In this document: positions 25,758-34,292 of the stretch, one piece after another
How positions within the stretch are numbered: position 1 is the stretch's first letter
How the letters are laid out: the number at the start of each line of letters is the position of its first letter
Notes under the pieces: generated by a model
Told to the model about the DNA's origin: nothing
The model's database searches: none
Seen by the model: only the letters and a program-made list of their open reading frames with translations
Assembly: GCF_014217685.1 (NCBI RefSeq)
Contig: NZ_CP043653.1
Span: 310,001 to 374,000, forward strand
DNA length: 64,000 nucleotides
Source: Glaciihabitans sp. INWT7
GTDB lineage: Bacteria > Actinomycetota > Actinomycetes > Actinomycetales > Microbacteriaceae
Direction: 5' to 3'
Translations under genes and position numbers: made by a program

Positions 25758-26770
25758 CCGCCTCGACCCACCCCGTGACCCTTTTCACCGGCCAGTGGGC
25801 CGACCTCACCCTCGAGGAGGTGGCGCGGCTCGCGTCGGGCTGGGGCTACGACGGGCTCGAGATCGCGGCATCCGGAGAGCACCTCGACATCGCGCGTGCC
25901 GCCGAAGACGACGCGTATCTGCAGGGTCGCCTCGATATCCTCGATCGCTACGGCCTGAAAGCCTGGGCGATCTCCAACCATCTCACGGGCCAGGCCGTGT
26001 GTGACGATCCGATCGATTTCCGTCACCAGGCGATCATCCGTCCCGCGGTCTGGGGCGACGGCGATGCCGAAGGGGTACGCCAACGCGCCGCGGAGGAGTT
26101 GAAACTCACCGCCGTCGTGGCGCGAAAGATGGGGATCGACACTGTCGTCGGGTTCACCGGATCGAAGATCTGGCAGTACGTGGCGATGTTCCCGCCGGTT
26201 CCCGCTTCGGCCATCGATGCCGGTTACCAGGACTTCGCCGACCGGTGGAATCCGATCCTCGACGTATTCGACTCGGAGGGCGTGCGGTTCGCGCACGAGG
26301 TGCATCCCTCGGAGATCGCTTACGACTACTGGTCGAGCGTGCGTTCGCTCGAAGCCATCGATCATCGAGCGGCCTTCGGCTTCAACTGGGACCCGAGCCA
26401 CATGATGTGGCAGGGCATCGATCCGGTCTCGTTCATCACCGAGTTCGCGGACCGGATCTATCACGTCGACTGCAAAGACACCCGGCTGCGCACACCCAAC
26501 GGGCGCTACGGAATCCTGGGGTCACACCTGCCCTGGGGCGATCCGCATCGCGGCTGGGACTTCGTCTCGACCGGACACGGGGATGTGCCGTGGGAGGACT
26601 CCTTCCGCGCGCTGCGGTCGATCGGCTACGGCGGGCCCATCTCGGTCGAGTGGGAGGATGCCGGCATGGACCGGCTCCACGGCGCGGCCGAAGCCATCGG
26701 TTTCGTGCGCTCTCTGCTCTGGGAGCTGCCGGCGCAGTCCTTCGACGCCGCCTTCAGCAACCAGGGTTAG
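25754..26770 (+). CDS. Sugar phosphate isomerase/epimerase (2)
   Basis: 338 aa, TIM-barrel fold. Landmarks: FTGQWADLTLEEVARLASGWGYDGLEIA, shown as the first 40 residues, EVHPSEIAYDYW (metal Glu and His), FGFNWDPSHMMWQGID, YHVDCKDTRL and ISVEWEDAGMDR. It overlaps the upstream dehydrogenase by 4 bases. Last gene of the operon; its TAG stop overlaps the stop of a convergent gene by 4 bases (TTAG). Confidence 0.85.
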   Translation: MTASTHPVTLFTGQWADLTLEEVARLASGWGYDGLEIAASGEHLDIARAAEDDAYLQGRLDILDRYGLKAWAISNHLTGQAVCDDPIDFRHQAIIRPAVWGDGDAEGVRQRAAEELKLTAVVARKMGIDTVVGFTGSKIWQYVAMFPPVPASAIDAGYQDFADRWNPILDVFDSEGVRFAHEVHPSEIAYDYWSSVRSLEAIDHRAAFGFNWDPSHMMWQGIDPVSFITEFADRIYHVDCKDTRLRTPNGRYGILGSHLPWGDPHRGWDFVSTGHGDVPWEDSFRALRSIGYGGPISVEWEDAGMDRLHGAAEAIGFVRSLLWELPAQSFDAAFSNQG

Positions 26771-27432
26771 CCGTTCGCGCCGGGCCTCGGCGCGAACAGT
26801 GGGTTCGCACCCTCGGAGATGGATGTCGCGGAGACGCTGCCGCTGCCGTCTCTCGCCCCGCGAACGGTGATCGTCTCGCCCGCCTTGAGGTCGGCGACCG
26901 TACTCGTGGCGCTCTTCGTCACCGTGGTCGTGTCGGTGGTCTTCACCGTGACTGTCGACCCGTCGCGCAGTTTCACCGTGACGGTGTCGCCGTCGACCGA
27001 CTGGATGGTGCCGGCGGTGATGCCACCGAAGCCGCCGGGCCTGGTCGCGTTGCCCTGCTGGCCGGGGCCGCCCGGTGGCCCTCCCTTGCCTCCGTTCTGA
27101 CCGCCGTTCTGACCGCCGCCCCGAGGTCCGTTCTGCGGCCCCTGACCGTTCTGCAGCTGCCCGCCGGGCCGGTTGAAACCGGCAGCCTGACCCGCACCCG
27201 TGTGCTGGCCGATGAGGATGCCGCCGAAGAGGAAGATGACCGCGACGGCGAGAAAAGCCAGAGTGGGGGTGAGCCAGCGCAGCACGCTGCCCCGCGCCGG
27301 GGTTGCCACGACGGGAGCCGCGGGGCCGGCGGAGGAGGGGCCGGTCGAAGCCGGAGCGGGCGGCACCGGATTCAACACCTCGGTCGGTTCGGGGCCGGTG
27401 GTCTGATCGCTGGATTCGTCAGGGGTGGTCAT
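26767..27432 (-). CDS. Membrane-anchored protein with Gly/Asn/Gln-rich spacer and DUF5666-like domain
   Basis: 221 aa. Pro-rich cytoplasmic N-terminus, one membrane segment (about 52-75, LTPTLAFLAVAVIFLFGGILI), a low-complexity spacer of Gly, Asn, Gln and Pro (about 85-130), then a small beta domain GTIQSVDGDTVTVKLRDGST with VADLKAGETITVRG. That domain resembles DUF5666-type OB-like folds. GAGGAA lies before the ATG at 27432. Function unknown; the spacer would be flexible outside the membrane. Confidence 0.65.
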   Translation of the reverse strand: MTTPDESSDQTTGPEPTEVLNPVPPAPASTGPSSAGPAAPVVATPARGSVLRWLTPTLAFLAVAVIFLFGGILIGQHTGAGQAAGFNRPGGQLQNGQGPQNGPRGGGQNGGQNGGKGGPPGGPGQQGNATRPGGFGGITAGTIQSVDGDTVTVKLRDGSTVTVKTTDTTTVTKSATSTVADLKAGETITVRGARDGSGSVSATSISEGANPLFAPRPGANG

Positions 27433-27550
27433 GGTGTCTTCCTCGCCGTCATGGATACTGCGCGCGGTCGGGCCGGTCATCCAGCGCGTCGGAGCCCGGG
27501 CATCGCCGCGGCAGAGAACGCCCTGGTGCGCCAACCGTGACAGCAGAAGC

Positions 27551-27563
27551 TATGGAATCCATA
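27551..27563. promoter_or_regulatory. Small palindrome upstream of the anchored protein gene
   Basis: TATGG-aat-CCATA, a 13-base dyad in the 187-base gap between two minus-strand genes, 120 bases ahead of the anchored-protein start. It is AT-rich against a GC-rich background and could be an operator. Nothing else was recognised in this gap. Confidence 0.25.
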
Positions 27564-27619
27564 TGGAAAGGCTGGGTGTGCGGCCCCAATCCCGGTGGCG
27601 TTCGTCAGACCGGGGTCGG

Positions 27620-28399
27620 CTAGGCCGCGTCGAGGAATCGCAGGATCTCCCGTGCAAGGCGCGGGTTGCGAGAGGTGCCGAGGTGGCCGGCGCCCGGATA
27701 CAGGGCGAGGCGTGCGTTCGGCATCCGCCGGGACGCGTGCTCGAAGAGCTCCGCGGAGTAGAAACGATCGCGTTGACCCCCGGCGATGAGCGTGCGCGCC
27801 GCGATGGTGTCGAGGCGGGCATCCAGGTCGAAGCCGTCTTCGGCATCCAGGGTGATGAGCAGGTCGAGATCGCCCCGACCGACGACGGAGCGCGGGGCGA
27901 GAAGCCCTGCCACCGAGCGAATCGCGTTACCCAGCGGAGAGGCGCCCGTGTTGCCCAGGAACATCGCCGCTGCACGCCGGTCTTGGCCGGCCCGCAGAAG
28001 CTCGGCGACCGATCGCTGCGTCGCTCGTCCGTGCTCGCTCAAGCGGTGGGCGGATGACACGAGCACGAGTCGCCTCAGCAGCTCGGGATGATCCGCGGCC
28101 AGCTGCAGCGCGATAGTGCCCCCGGTGGAGATTCCCATGATGTCGACAGGCTCGTCGAACAGCGCGCCGATGGTGCGGGCATACTCCGCCGCGATGTCCG
28201 CGATCGATGTTCCGGGCTCGAGGTTGTACCGCCGATCGATGCTGACGACGGTGCGGTCTCCGATGAAGCCGGCGATCTCCTCGTGCTTCATCCAGGTGCG
28301 GAGCGCGGCCGGTGAACCCGCACGACCGGAAAGCCCGGGCACCACCACGAGCGGCGCCCCGGCGCCCTTGCGCAGTTGCGGCAGCTCTCCTGAAACCAT
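27620..28399 (-). CDS. Alpha/beta-hydrolase
   Basis: 259 aa from the ATG at 28399. Nucleophile elbow MGISTGGT (Ser about residue 97), oxyanion region VVVPGLSGRAGS, acid in IAGGQRDRFY and catalytic His in PGAGHLG. No signal peptide. Start uncertain: GGAGG directly abuts this ATG, too close for normal use, and the upstream frame to 28480 has no better site. Substrate unknown. Confidence 0.75.
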   Translation of the reverse strand: MVSGELPQLRKGAGAPLVVVPGLSGRAGSPAALRTWMKHEEIAGFIGDRTVVSIDRRYNLEPGTSIADIAAEYARTIGALFDEPVDIMGISTGGTIALQLAADHPELLRRLVLVSSAHRLSEHGRATQRSVAELLRAGQDRRAAAMFLGNTGASPLGNAIRSVAGLLAPRSVVGRGDLDLLITLDAEDGFDLDARLDTIAARTLIAGGQRDRFYSAELFEHASRRMPNARLALYPGAGHLGTSRNPRLAREILRFLDAA

Positions 28400-28548
28400 C
28401 CTCCAAGGCAAGCACGGAAATATTGCGGCGAGATGACCATCGTGTGTGGATCCGGTAAGAGCGTTCCGACTCGCCCTCACGGGCAGTGTTCAGGCAAGGT
28501 TTGGGTGAAACATAGGCAGTTCATAGGAATGTCGCGATAGTAGGGAGT

Positions 28549-29304
28549 GTGACCTCCAACAACCACAGTTCCGCAGCCCCCACCACCGGCCCGAAGCTCC
28601 GCCGGGCGGACGGCTCACCCGTGCGCGTCGTCGTCGTCGACGACGAAGCGACGCTCAGCGACCTGCTCAGCATGGCGCTGCGGTACGAGGGGTGGGACGT
28701 GAGGACCGCGGCCGAGGGCCGAACCGCCATCCAGTTGATCCGCGAATTCCAGCCTGATGTCGTCGTGCTCGACGTGATGCTTCCCGACATCGACGGCCTG
28801 GCCGTACTCAAGCGACTGCGGGACGACGGCCAAGACACGCCCATCCTCTTCCTCACCGCGAAGGACGCCCTCGACGACCGCATCGCCGGCCTCACCGCCG
28901 GTGGTGACGACTATGTGACCAAACCCTTCAGCCTCGAAGAACTCGTCGCCCGGCTGCGCGGGCTCATCCGCCGCTCGTCTGTAGTGGTCGCGGACTCCTC
29001 CGATCCGCTGCTGCGCGTCGGCGACCTGGTGCTCGACGAAGAGAGCTACGAGGTACGTCGAGAAGGACGCCTCATCGAACTGACCGCGACCGAATTCGAG
29101 TTGCTGCGCTTCCTCATGCGCAACCCCCGACGCGTGATGAGCAAGGCGCAGATCCTCGACCGCGTCTGGAGCTACGACTTCGGAGGCCGCTCGTCGATCG
29201 TCGAGATCTACATCTCCTACCTGCGCAAGAAGATCGACGCGGGGGAGGCCCCGATGATCCATACCGTTCGCGGGGTCGGATACATGATCAAGGCCGCCGG
29301 ATGA
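28549..29304 (+). CDS. OmpR/PhoB-family response regulator
   Basis: 251 aa. Receiver with acidic pair (VVVDDE) and phospho-acceptor D75 (PDVVVLDVMLPDIDG), then a winged-helix DNA-binding domain (about 150-250: LTATEFELLRFLMRNPRRVMSKAQILDRVW, given as the region's content, and IHTVRGVGYMIK). The N-terminal 24 residues before the receiver are polar and unstructured. It overlaps the kinase gene by 4 bases (ATGA). Confidence 0.9.
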   Translation: MTSNNHSSAAPTTGPKLRRADGSPVRVVVVDDEATLSDLLSMALRYEGWDVRTAAEGRTAIQLIREFQPDVVVLDVMLPDIDGLAVLKRLRDDGQDTPILFLTAKDALDDRIAGLTAGGDDYVTKPFSLEELVARLRGLIRRSSVVVADSSDPLLRVGDLVLDEESYEVRREGRLIELTATEFELLRFLMRNPRRVMSKAQILDRVWSYDFGGRSSIVEIYISYLRKKIDAGEAPMIHTVRGVGYMIKAAG

Positions 29305-30836
29305 CGATTCCGTCGATTCGGCTGGCCAGACCCCGGTGGTCGTTGCGCCGGCGTCTCGTCCTCGCCGTCGTCGGACTGCTGGCGATCGTCGCCATCGTCA
29401 TCGGCTCGATCAGTGTGCTCGCGCTGCAGGGCTTCCTCATGAATCGTCTGGATGACCAGCTCAGTGCGGCCAACGGCCGATCCCAGACAGGGTTCGGTCC
29501 ACCCGGCAGTCAGCCGGGGGATGCACCGTCTGACCCATTCACCAACCAGCAACTGCAACGGACTTTCGATCGCCAGGCGCCGGAGACCGTCATCGGTATC
29601 ATCGCTGGCTCCACCGTCGCCGGGGTGAGGAAGGACCAGAGCGGCACCCCGGTGAACCTCAGCACAGCCCAGAGCAAGCCCCTCGCGACCGTCCCCTCGA
29701 CCGGATTCGCGACCACGGTCAGTCTGGGAAACGGTCTCGGTTCGTATCGGGCGATTGCCGTGGAATACGCCAACGGGGTTCGTGTCGTCACGGCGCTTCC
29801 TCTGGGTGAAGTGCAGACGACTCTGCTGCAGCTCGGACTCATCATCGCCATCGTCACCGCGGCCGGGCTCGTGCTCGCCGCATTCCTCGCCCTCTGGATC
29901 GTGCGGGTCGCTCTGAGGCCGCTCGAACGGGTCGTCTCCACGGCCACCCGCGTAGCCGAGCTGCCCCTCGACCGCGGAGAGGTCGCCCTCGGGGTGCGGG
30001 TGCCCGACCAGGACTCGGATCCGCGAACGGAAGTCGGGCAGGTCGGGGCCGCGATCAACCGCATGCTCGGGCACGTCGCATCCGCCCTCACCGCCCGCCA
30101 GGCCAGTGAGAACAAAGTGCGCCAGTTCGTCGCGGATGCCAGCCATGAGCTGCGCACCCCGCTCGCGGCGATCCGCGGCTATGCCGAGCTCACGAGACGG
30201 GGCGACTACGACCTTCCCGACGACGTCGTGCATTCGCTCGGGCGGGTCGAGTCGGAGGCTACCCGAATGACTTCTCTGGTCGAAGACCTGCTGTTGCTCG
30301 CCCGCCTCGATGAGGGTCGTGACCTCGAGAGCGACCCGCTCGACCTCTCCCGGCTGCTGATCGATGCCGTGAGCGACGCCCATGCCGCGGGCCCGGAACA
30401 CGGGTGGTCGCTCGAACTGCCGGAGGAGCCAGTCACGATCCACGGTGACGACGCCCGCCTCCACCAGGTGTTCGCCAACATCCTGGCTAATGCCCGCGTC
30501 CACACTCCCGCGGGCACGGATGTTGTCACCGCGGTCGCGATCGATGGCACGAACGCCGTGGTGACCGTGACGGATGACGGCCCGGGCATCCCTCCCGACC
30601 TGCTGCCTGTGCTGTTCGAGCGCTTCGCGCGTGCCGACAGCTCCCGTTCCCGCGCCGCGGGCAGCACGGGGCTCGGACTGGCGATAGTCGCCGCCGTCGT
30701 CGAAGGTCACGGGGGCGCTGTCGAGGTGCAGAGTGAGCCGGGCAGCACCAGCTTCCGGGTCATCCTGCCCATCACGGCGCCGGTCGACCCCCGACCGGAA
30801 GTCGTTCCGATTACTGCGGAGCCGGTCGCGCGCTGA
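29301..30836 (+). CDS. HAMP-type sensor histidine kinase
   Basis: 511 aa. Two membrane segments (about 17-43 and 174-200) enclose an extracytoplasmic sensor domain of about 130 residues. A HAMP linker follows. The HisKA box carries H282 (ADASHELRTPLAAIRGYAEL), the N box is FANILANARVH, and the G boxes are DDGPGIPPD and STGLGLAIV. The architecture matches MtrB/CseC-like kinases. Its target genes are not evident from the neighbours. Confidence 0.9.
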   Translation: MTIPSIRLARPRWSLRRRLVLAVVGLLAIVAIVIGSISVLALQGFLMNRLDDQLSAANGRSQTGFGPPGSQPGDAPSDPFTNQQLQRTFDRQAPETVIGIIAGSTVAGVRKDQSGTPVNLSTAQSKPLATVPSTGFATTVSLGNGLGSYRAIAVEYANGVRVVTALPLGEVQTTLLQLGLIIAIVTAAGLVLAAFLALWIVRVALRPLERVVSTATRVAELPLDRGEVALGVRVPDQDSDPRTEVGQVGAAINRMLGHVASALTARQASENKVRQFVADASHELRTPLAAIRGYAELTRRGDYDLPDDVVHSLGRVESEATRMTSLVEDLLLLARLDEGRDLESDPLDLSRLLIDAVSDAHAAGPEHGWSLELPEEPVTIHGDDARLHQVFANILANARVHTPAGTDVVTAVAIDGTNAVVTVTDDGPGIPPDLLPVLFERFARADSSRSRAAGSTGLGLAIVAAVVEGHGGAVEVQSEPGSTSFRVILPITAPVDPRPEVVPITAEPVAR

Positions 30837-30906
30837 GCGTGCCACTGCCAGAACGGCGCGCAGAGGGATGTCAGACTGGAGACCCCCCCAGTTGTTAGGA
30901 AGTCTC

Positions 30907-31752
30907 GTGCGAATTGCAGTCACAGGCGCCAGCGGGAAGCTCGGACGCGCCGTCGTCGAGCGTCTCCGTGCGTCCGGAAACGCCGTCCATGCCCTCGATG
31001 TGGTCGGAGAACGCGGCCCCGGATTCACCCGGGTCGACTTCACCGACTACGGCCAGACCGTGGATGCACTGTTCGGTATCGACGACCGTCACGATGGCCT
31101 CGACGCGGTCGTGCATCTCGCCGCGGCGCCGGCTGGCGGAATCCTGCCCGACTCGCAGACCTTCCACAACAACATGTCGGCGACTTTCAACGTGTTCCAG
31201 GGCGCTCGACGTGCCGGAATCAAGACCATCGTCTACGCGTCGAGCGAGACGGTACTCGGCATCCCCTTCGAGACACCCCCGCCGTACATCCCCCTCGACG
31301 AGGAGTACGACACCCGCCCCGAGAGCATCTACTCGGTCACCAAGCACCTCGAGGAGCAGCTGGCTCAGAAACTGGTGCGCTGGGATCCCGAACTGAGCAT
31401 CGCCGCGCTGCGGTTCTCCAACGTGATGGACGTCGCCGACTACGCGCCGTTCCCGTCCTTCGACGCCGGTGCCGGCATCCGCAAGTGGAATCTCTGGGGC
31501 TACATCGATGCCCGGGATGGCGCCCAGGCCGTCGAGCGCGCTCTGAAGCTCGCCCGGCCGGGCTTCGAGGCCTACATCATCGCTGCGGCCGACACCGTCA
31601 TGTCCCGCTCGAGTGCGAGCCTCGCCGCCGAGGTCTTCCCCTCCGCCACCATCACTCGCGAACTCGGCGAGCACGAGACGCTGCTGTCCATCGAGAAAGC
31701 CCGCCGGGTGCTCGGCTTCGAGCCGGAGCATTCCTGGCGGGACCATGCGTAA
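30907..31752 (+). CDS. NAD-dependent epimerase/dehydratase (extended SDR)
   Basis: 281 aa from the GTG at 30907, with AGGA 6 bases upstream. Nucleotide-binding TGASGKLGRAVVE and the catalytic YxxxK in SIYSVTKHLEEQ, preceded by the Ser/Thr region IVYASSETVLG. It resembles UDP-sugar epimerases and uronate dehydrogenases. The next gene starts inside its last codons (8-base overlap). Confidence 0.82.
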   Translation: MRIAVTGASGKLGRAVVERLRASGNAVHALDVVGERGPGFTRVDFTDYGQTVDALFGIDDRHDGLDAVVHLAAAPAGGILPDSQTFHNNMSATFNVFQGARRAGIKTIVYASSETVLGIPFETPPPYIPLDEEYDTRPESIYSVTKHLEEQLAQKLVRWDPELSIAALRFSNVMDVADYAPFPSFDAGAGIRKWNLWGYIDARDGAQAVERALKLARPGFEAYIIAAADTVMSRSSASLAAEVFPSATITRELGEHETLLSIEKARRVLGFEPEHSWRDHA

Positions 31753-33361
31753 TGCCGGTCTCGCGCTGAGAAAGGCTGTCGTCGTCGTCGTCCTGGCGGC
31801 GGCATCGCTCTTCGCCTCGGTGGGCCCCGCCAGCGCCCTCGATGAACCGCGGGTTCCCGAGAACATCAGCCAGTATTTCGCGGTCAGCCTCGTGCCCCGT
31901 CTCGTCGACCTGTTCGGCGCGAAGGCCGGCGCCGAGGTCGTATTCGACGGCACGGCGAAAGTGGGAGCGATCCATCGGGTGCTGTCGTGGACCACGGGCT
32001 TCCTCTCCGGTGCGAAGACCGACGAACCGACCCAGATCACCAACACCTGGGTCGCCCCGATCACGGCGGCGGATGGCACGGTAGCCGGTGTCGCCACGGT
32101 CTGGATCAATCCCGCGAGCGACCAGCCCGAACTCGCCGACTTCTCCTCCGGTCCGGCCCTGGCAACCGCTCTCGCGACGGCACCGACCGGAACCCTGCTG
32201 ATCCGGGACGACCCTCACGCGGCCTGGTTCGCCACCGACGGCACGACCCTCACCCCACTGGTGAGCGGCTCTTCCGGGGTCGCCGCACCGACGACTCCGG
32301 ATGCCTACCAGCGGAAGTTCACCCTCGCCGCGCCAGGCCCCGTCGTGTCATCCCCCAACAGCGGCTTGCTGATCGCGGTGCTCGTGCTCGGCGTCGTTGT
32401 CGTCTTGCTCGCCGTGTTCGTGCTGCTCCCGGACCGCCGCCGTCGTGCGGCGGCGGCGGTGCCGGAACAGTCGGGCAACCCCGCCCCTCCCGGTGATGCG
32501 ACCGACGGGTCGTCGGCGGAATCTTCCGAGGGCGTGCCTTCGCCGGCCGGCGCCGACGATGCGCCGTTTGCGGAAGAGGTGCCTGCGGTGGTGGAGCCTG
32601 CGGTTGGGTCTGCGGCCGAGACGCCTGCGGTGGTGGAGCCTGCGGTTGAGTCTGCGGCAGAGACGCTTGCGGTGGTGGAGCCTGCGGTTGGGAAGGTTGC
32701 GACGCCGGCAGTGGCGAAGCCTGCGGTGGGGAAGGTTGCGACTGCGAAGCGCGCGGTTGCGAAGTCTGCGGTTGTGAAGTCTGCGGTTGCGAAGCCTCCC
32801 GTAGCTCAGCCGGTGATCGTGAACCCGTTAGTCGAGAAGCCTTCGTCGGGACAACCTGCCGCCGCGGAACCGTCTGCCCCGCGCCCCATTCCCGCTAAAC
32901 GAGCATCCTCCAAGCCCCCAGCTGCGAAGCCGGCGGCGACGAAGCCGAACCCCGCGACGCCGGCGACCGTGGAGCCTCCCGCTGCAAAAATTGCTGCCGC
33001 TCCCGCGGAGGCTGCGTCCGGTCGCGTGGCATCCACGAAGCCGGCGGCACCCAAGTCGAGGGCTGCGACCATGAAGCCTCCCGCCGCGAAGCGTGTGGCT
33101 ACGAAGCCTGGTCTTGTGGGAACTGCTGCCGTGGAACCGGCTTCCGTGGAAGCTGCTGCCGTGGAACCGGCTGCCCCGGGACCTGCTGCCGTGGAAGCTG
33201 CTCTAGGGAATCCTGCGTCCGCTCGACCGGCATCCACGAAGCCGGCGACACCCAAGTCGAAGGCTGCGACATCCGCGACAGTGGCCCCGCCTGCGGCGAG
33301 CCCGACCACCGCGAAGTCCACGGCAGCGAAGCGTCAGCCGGCTCCCAAGCAGACTCCGTAG
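31745..33361 (+). CDS. Exported membrane protein with repeat-expanded Ala/Pro/Lys cytoplasmic tail
   Basis: 538 aa. A signal peptide covers about 1-32 (VVVVVLAAASLFASVGPASA). An extracytoplasmic domain of unknown family follows (about 33-195), then one membrane segment (about 206-230, LLIAVLVLGVVVVLLAVFVLL) stopped by RRRR. The remaining 300 residues are a low-complexity tail: 14-residue units such as AVVEPAVGSAAET repeated from about 280, then AAKP/KPAA-like Lys-rich stretches reminiscent of histone-H1-type tails. At DNA level, near-identical repeats occur at 32580-32750, 33118-33210, and a 44-bp pair near 33026 and 33228. Codon choice there shifts to more G and T in third positions. Confidence 0.7.
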   Translation: MRNAGLALRKAVVVVVLAAASLFASVGPASALDEPRVPENISQYFAVSLVPRLVDLFGAKAGAEVVFDGTAKVGAIHRVLSWTTGFLSGAKTDEPTQITNTWVAPITAADGTVAGVATVWINPASDQPELADFSSGPALATALATAPTGTLLIRDDPHAAWFATDGTTLTPLVSGSSGVAAPTTPDAYQRKFTLAAPGPVVSSPNSGLLIAVLVLGVVVVLLAVFVLLPDRRRRAAAAVPEQSGNPAPPGDATDGSSAESSEGVPSPAGADDAPFAEEVPAVVEPAVGSAAETPAVVEPAVESAAETLAVVEPAVGKVATPAVAKPAVGKVATAKRAVAKSAVVKSAVAKPPVAQPVIVNPLVEKPSSGQPAAAEPSAPRPIPAKRASSKPPAAKPAATKPNPATPATVEPPAAKIAAAPAEAASGRVASTKPAAPKSRAATMKPPAAKRVATKPGLVGTAAVEPASVEAAAVEPAAPGPAAVEAALGNPASARPASTKPATPKSKAATSATVAPPAASPTTAKSTAAKRQPAPKQTP

Positions 33362-33466
33362 GGCAACCGCACCTCAGGGTCGTTCTGCCAGCGTGAAGCT
33401 ACGTGATCGTTTAGCGGCTTCTCGCCGGGAAGTAGAACGTCTTCTGGCCGGTCCAGAGGGCGCCAC

Positions 33467-33801
33467 CCGTCAGAAAGAGCTTTCTCAGAGGACCGGGCCA
33501 GCCGTATGTGACGGGCGGGGGCGGGGCTATCGACGAGGTGCCCCGGGGAGGTGCGGCCACTTGGCCAAAGTGTCCCGCTGGGCGTACGTTGCCGAATGTT
33601 CCCTTCGGAGGCGCCCGACCGTCAGAAACTGCCCTGTCGGGGGACCGGGCCAGCCGTATGTGACGGGTGGGCCCCGGCGGAGCGCCGTTTCGCCGGGGTG
33701 CCCCGGGATGTCGTTCGCCACCCAGCCACGGCGCCCTGCGAAGCGCGTCCATCCGTCACAGACTGCTGCCAGGGACCGATGGGTCAGCCGAATTTGACGG
33801 G
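33467..33801. repeat. Three 49-bp direct repeats with inverted ends
   Basis: Copies lie at 33467-33515, 33619-33667 and 33753-33801, all exactly 49 bp. Each begins CCGTCA and ends TGACGGG, so each can fold on itself. Copies 1 and 2 share the first 10 and last 26 bases; copy 3 is more diverged. A GGTGCCCCGGG block recurs 23 and 31 bases after copies 1 and 2, so the full unit is about 140-150 bp. No gene with normal codon use occupies 33362-34292. Confidence 0.75.
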
Positions 33802-33819
33802 TCGCCAGGTCGAGGTCGG

Positions 33820-34012
33820 CGCCCGCGCCTTGACCACGCCACCACGCGCGGCGCGACCGCGAGGCGACCGCGCCGCCCGCGCGCCGCCCACGCGGCGCGC
33901 GGTCGCCCCGCCGCACCGCGACCGCGGCCCCGGGCCACGCCCGCATCGCGACCGCCCCGCCGCACCGCGACCGCCCCGCCCGCACCGAGACCGCCCCCCG
34001 CGTCCGCCCGGC
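33820..34012. repeat. Extremely GC-rich low-complexity tract
   Basis: About 190 bases made almost only of G and C with occasional A, built from CGCGACCGC and CCGCACCGC-like units. A 22-bp direct repeat is at 33904-33925 and 33953-33974. All frames that stay open here give Arg/Pro/Ala-only sequence, so it is not credibly coding. It lies just upstream of the rplJ promoter. Confidence 0.7.
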
Positions 34013-34034
34013 CATGGGGCTACCACCCCGTGAC

Positions 34035-34063
34035 TTGCACCGACCCGACACATCCCGTACTCT
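34035..34063 (+). promoter_or_regulatory. rplJL promoter
   Basis: TTGCAC (34035) and TACTCT (34058) with an optimal 17-base spacer. The expected start near 34070 gives a leader of about 220 bases before rplJ. Confidence 0.65.
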
Positions 34064-34069
34064 GAACAG

Positions 34070-34292
34070 AGCCAAAGACCGCCGGTTATCGGTGTGCCGC
34101 GATTCAGCAATGATGAGTAGCCCCGATCGAAGGTTCGAAACATCTGTAGCGGATGCGACGAAAACCTGCGCAGGTGTATTGAGAAGTCCCTTCCGGGTTT
34201 TGCTCCGTGCGCTTGCGCCGGAGCCTTTTGCGTTTAATGCGCCGCGGTCCAGGTCGAAGACATAATGCACCACCAATCCACCTAGGAGCCAC
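34070..34292 (+). ncRNA. Ribosomal L10 leader
   Basis: A 220-base leader directly before rplJ, the position of the L10-binding autoregulatory leader. It shows the pairing elements GACCGCCGGTTATCGGTG and CCTGCGCAGG. Near its end, GCTCCG (34202) pairs with CGGAGC (34219) around TGCGCTTGCGC and is followed by CTTTTGCGTTT, an attenuator-like terminator. L10(L12)4 binding would reduce rplJL expression. The family call rests on position and partial structure, not a covariance search. Confidence 0.6.

Noticed and set aside
33467-33801. CRISPR array
   Set aside because: Only three repeats, with diverged interiors and spacers of 103 and 85 bases that are themselves related; no cas gene is present.
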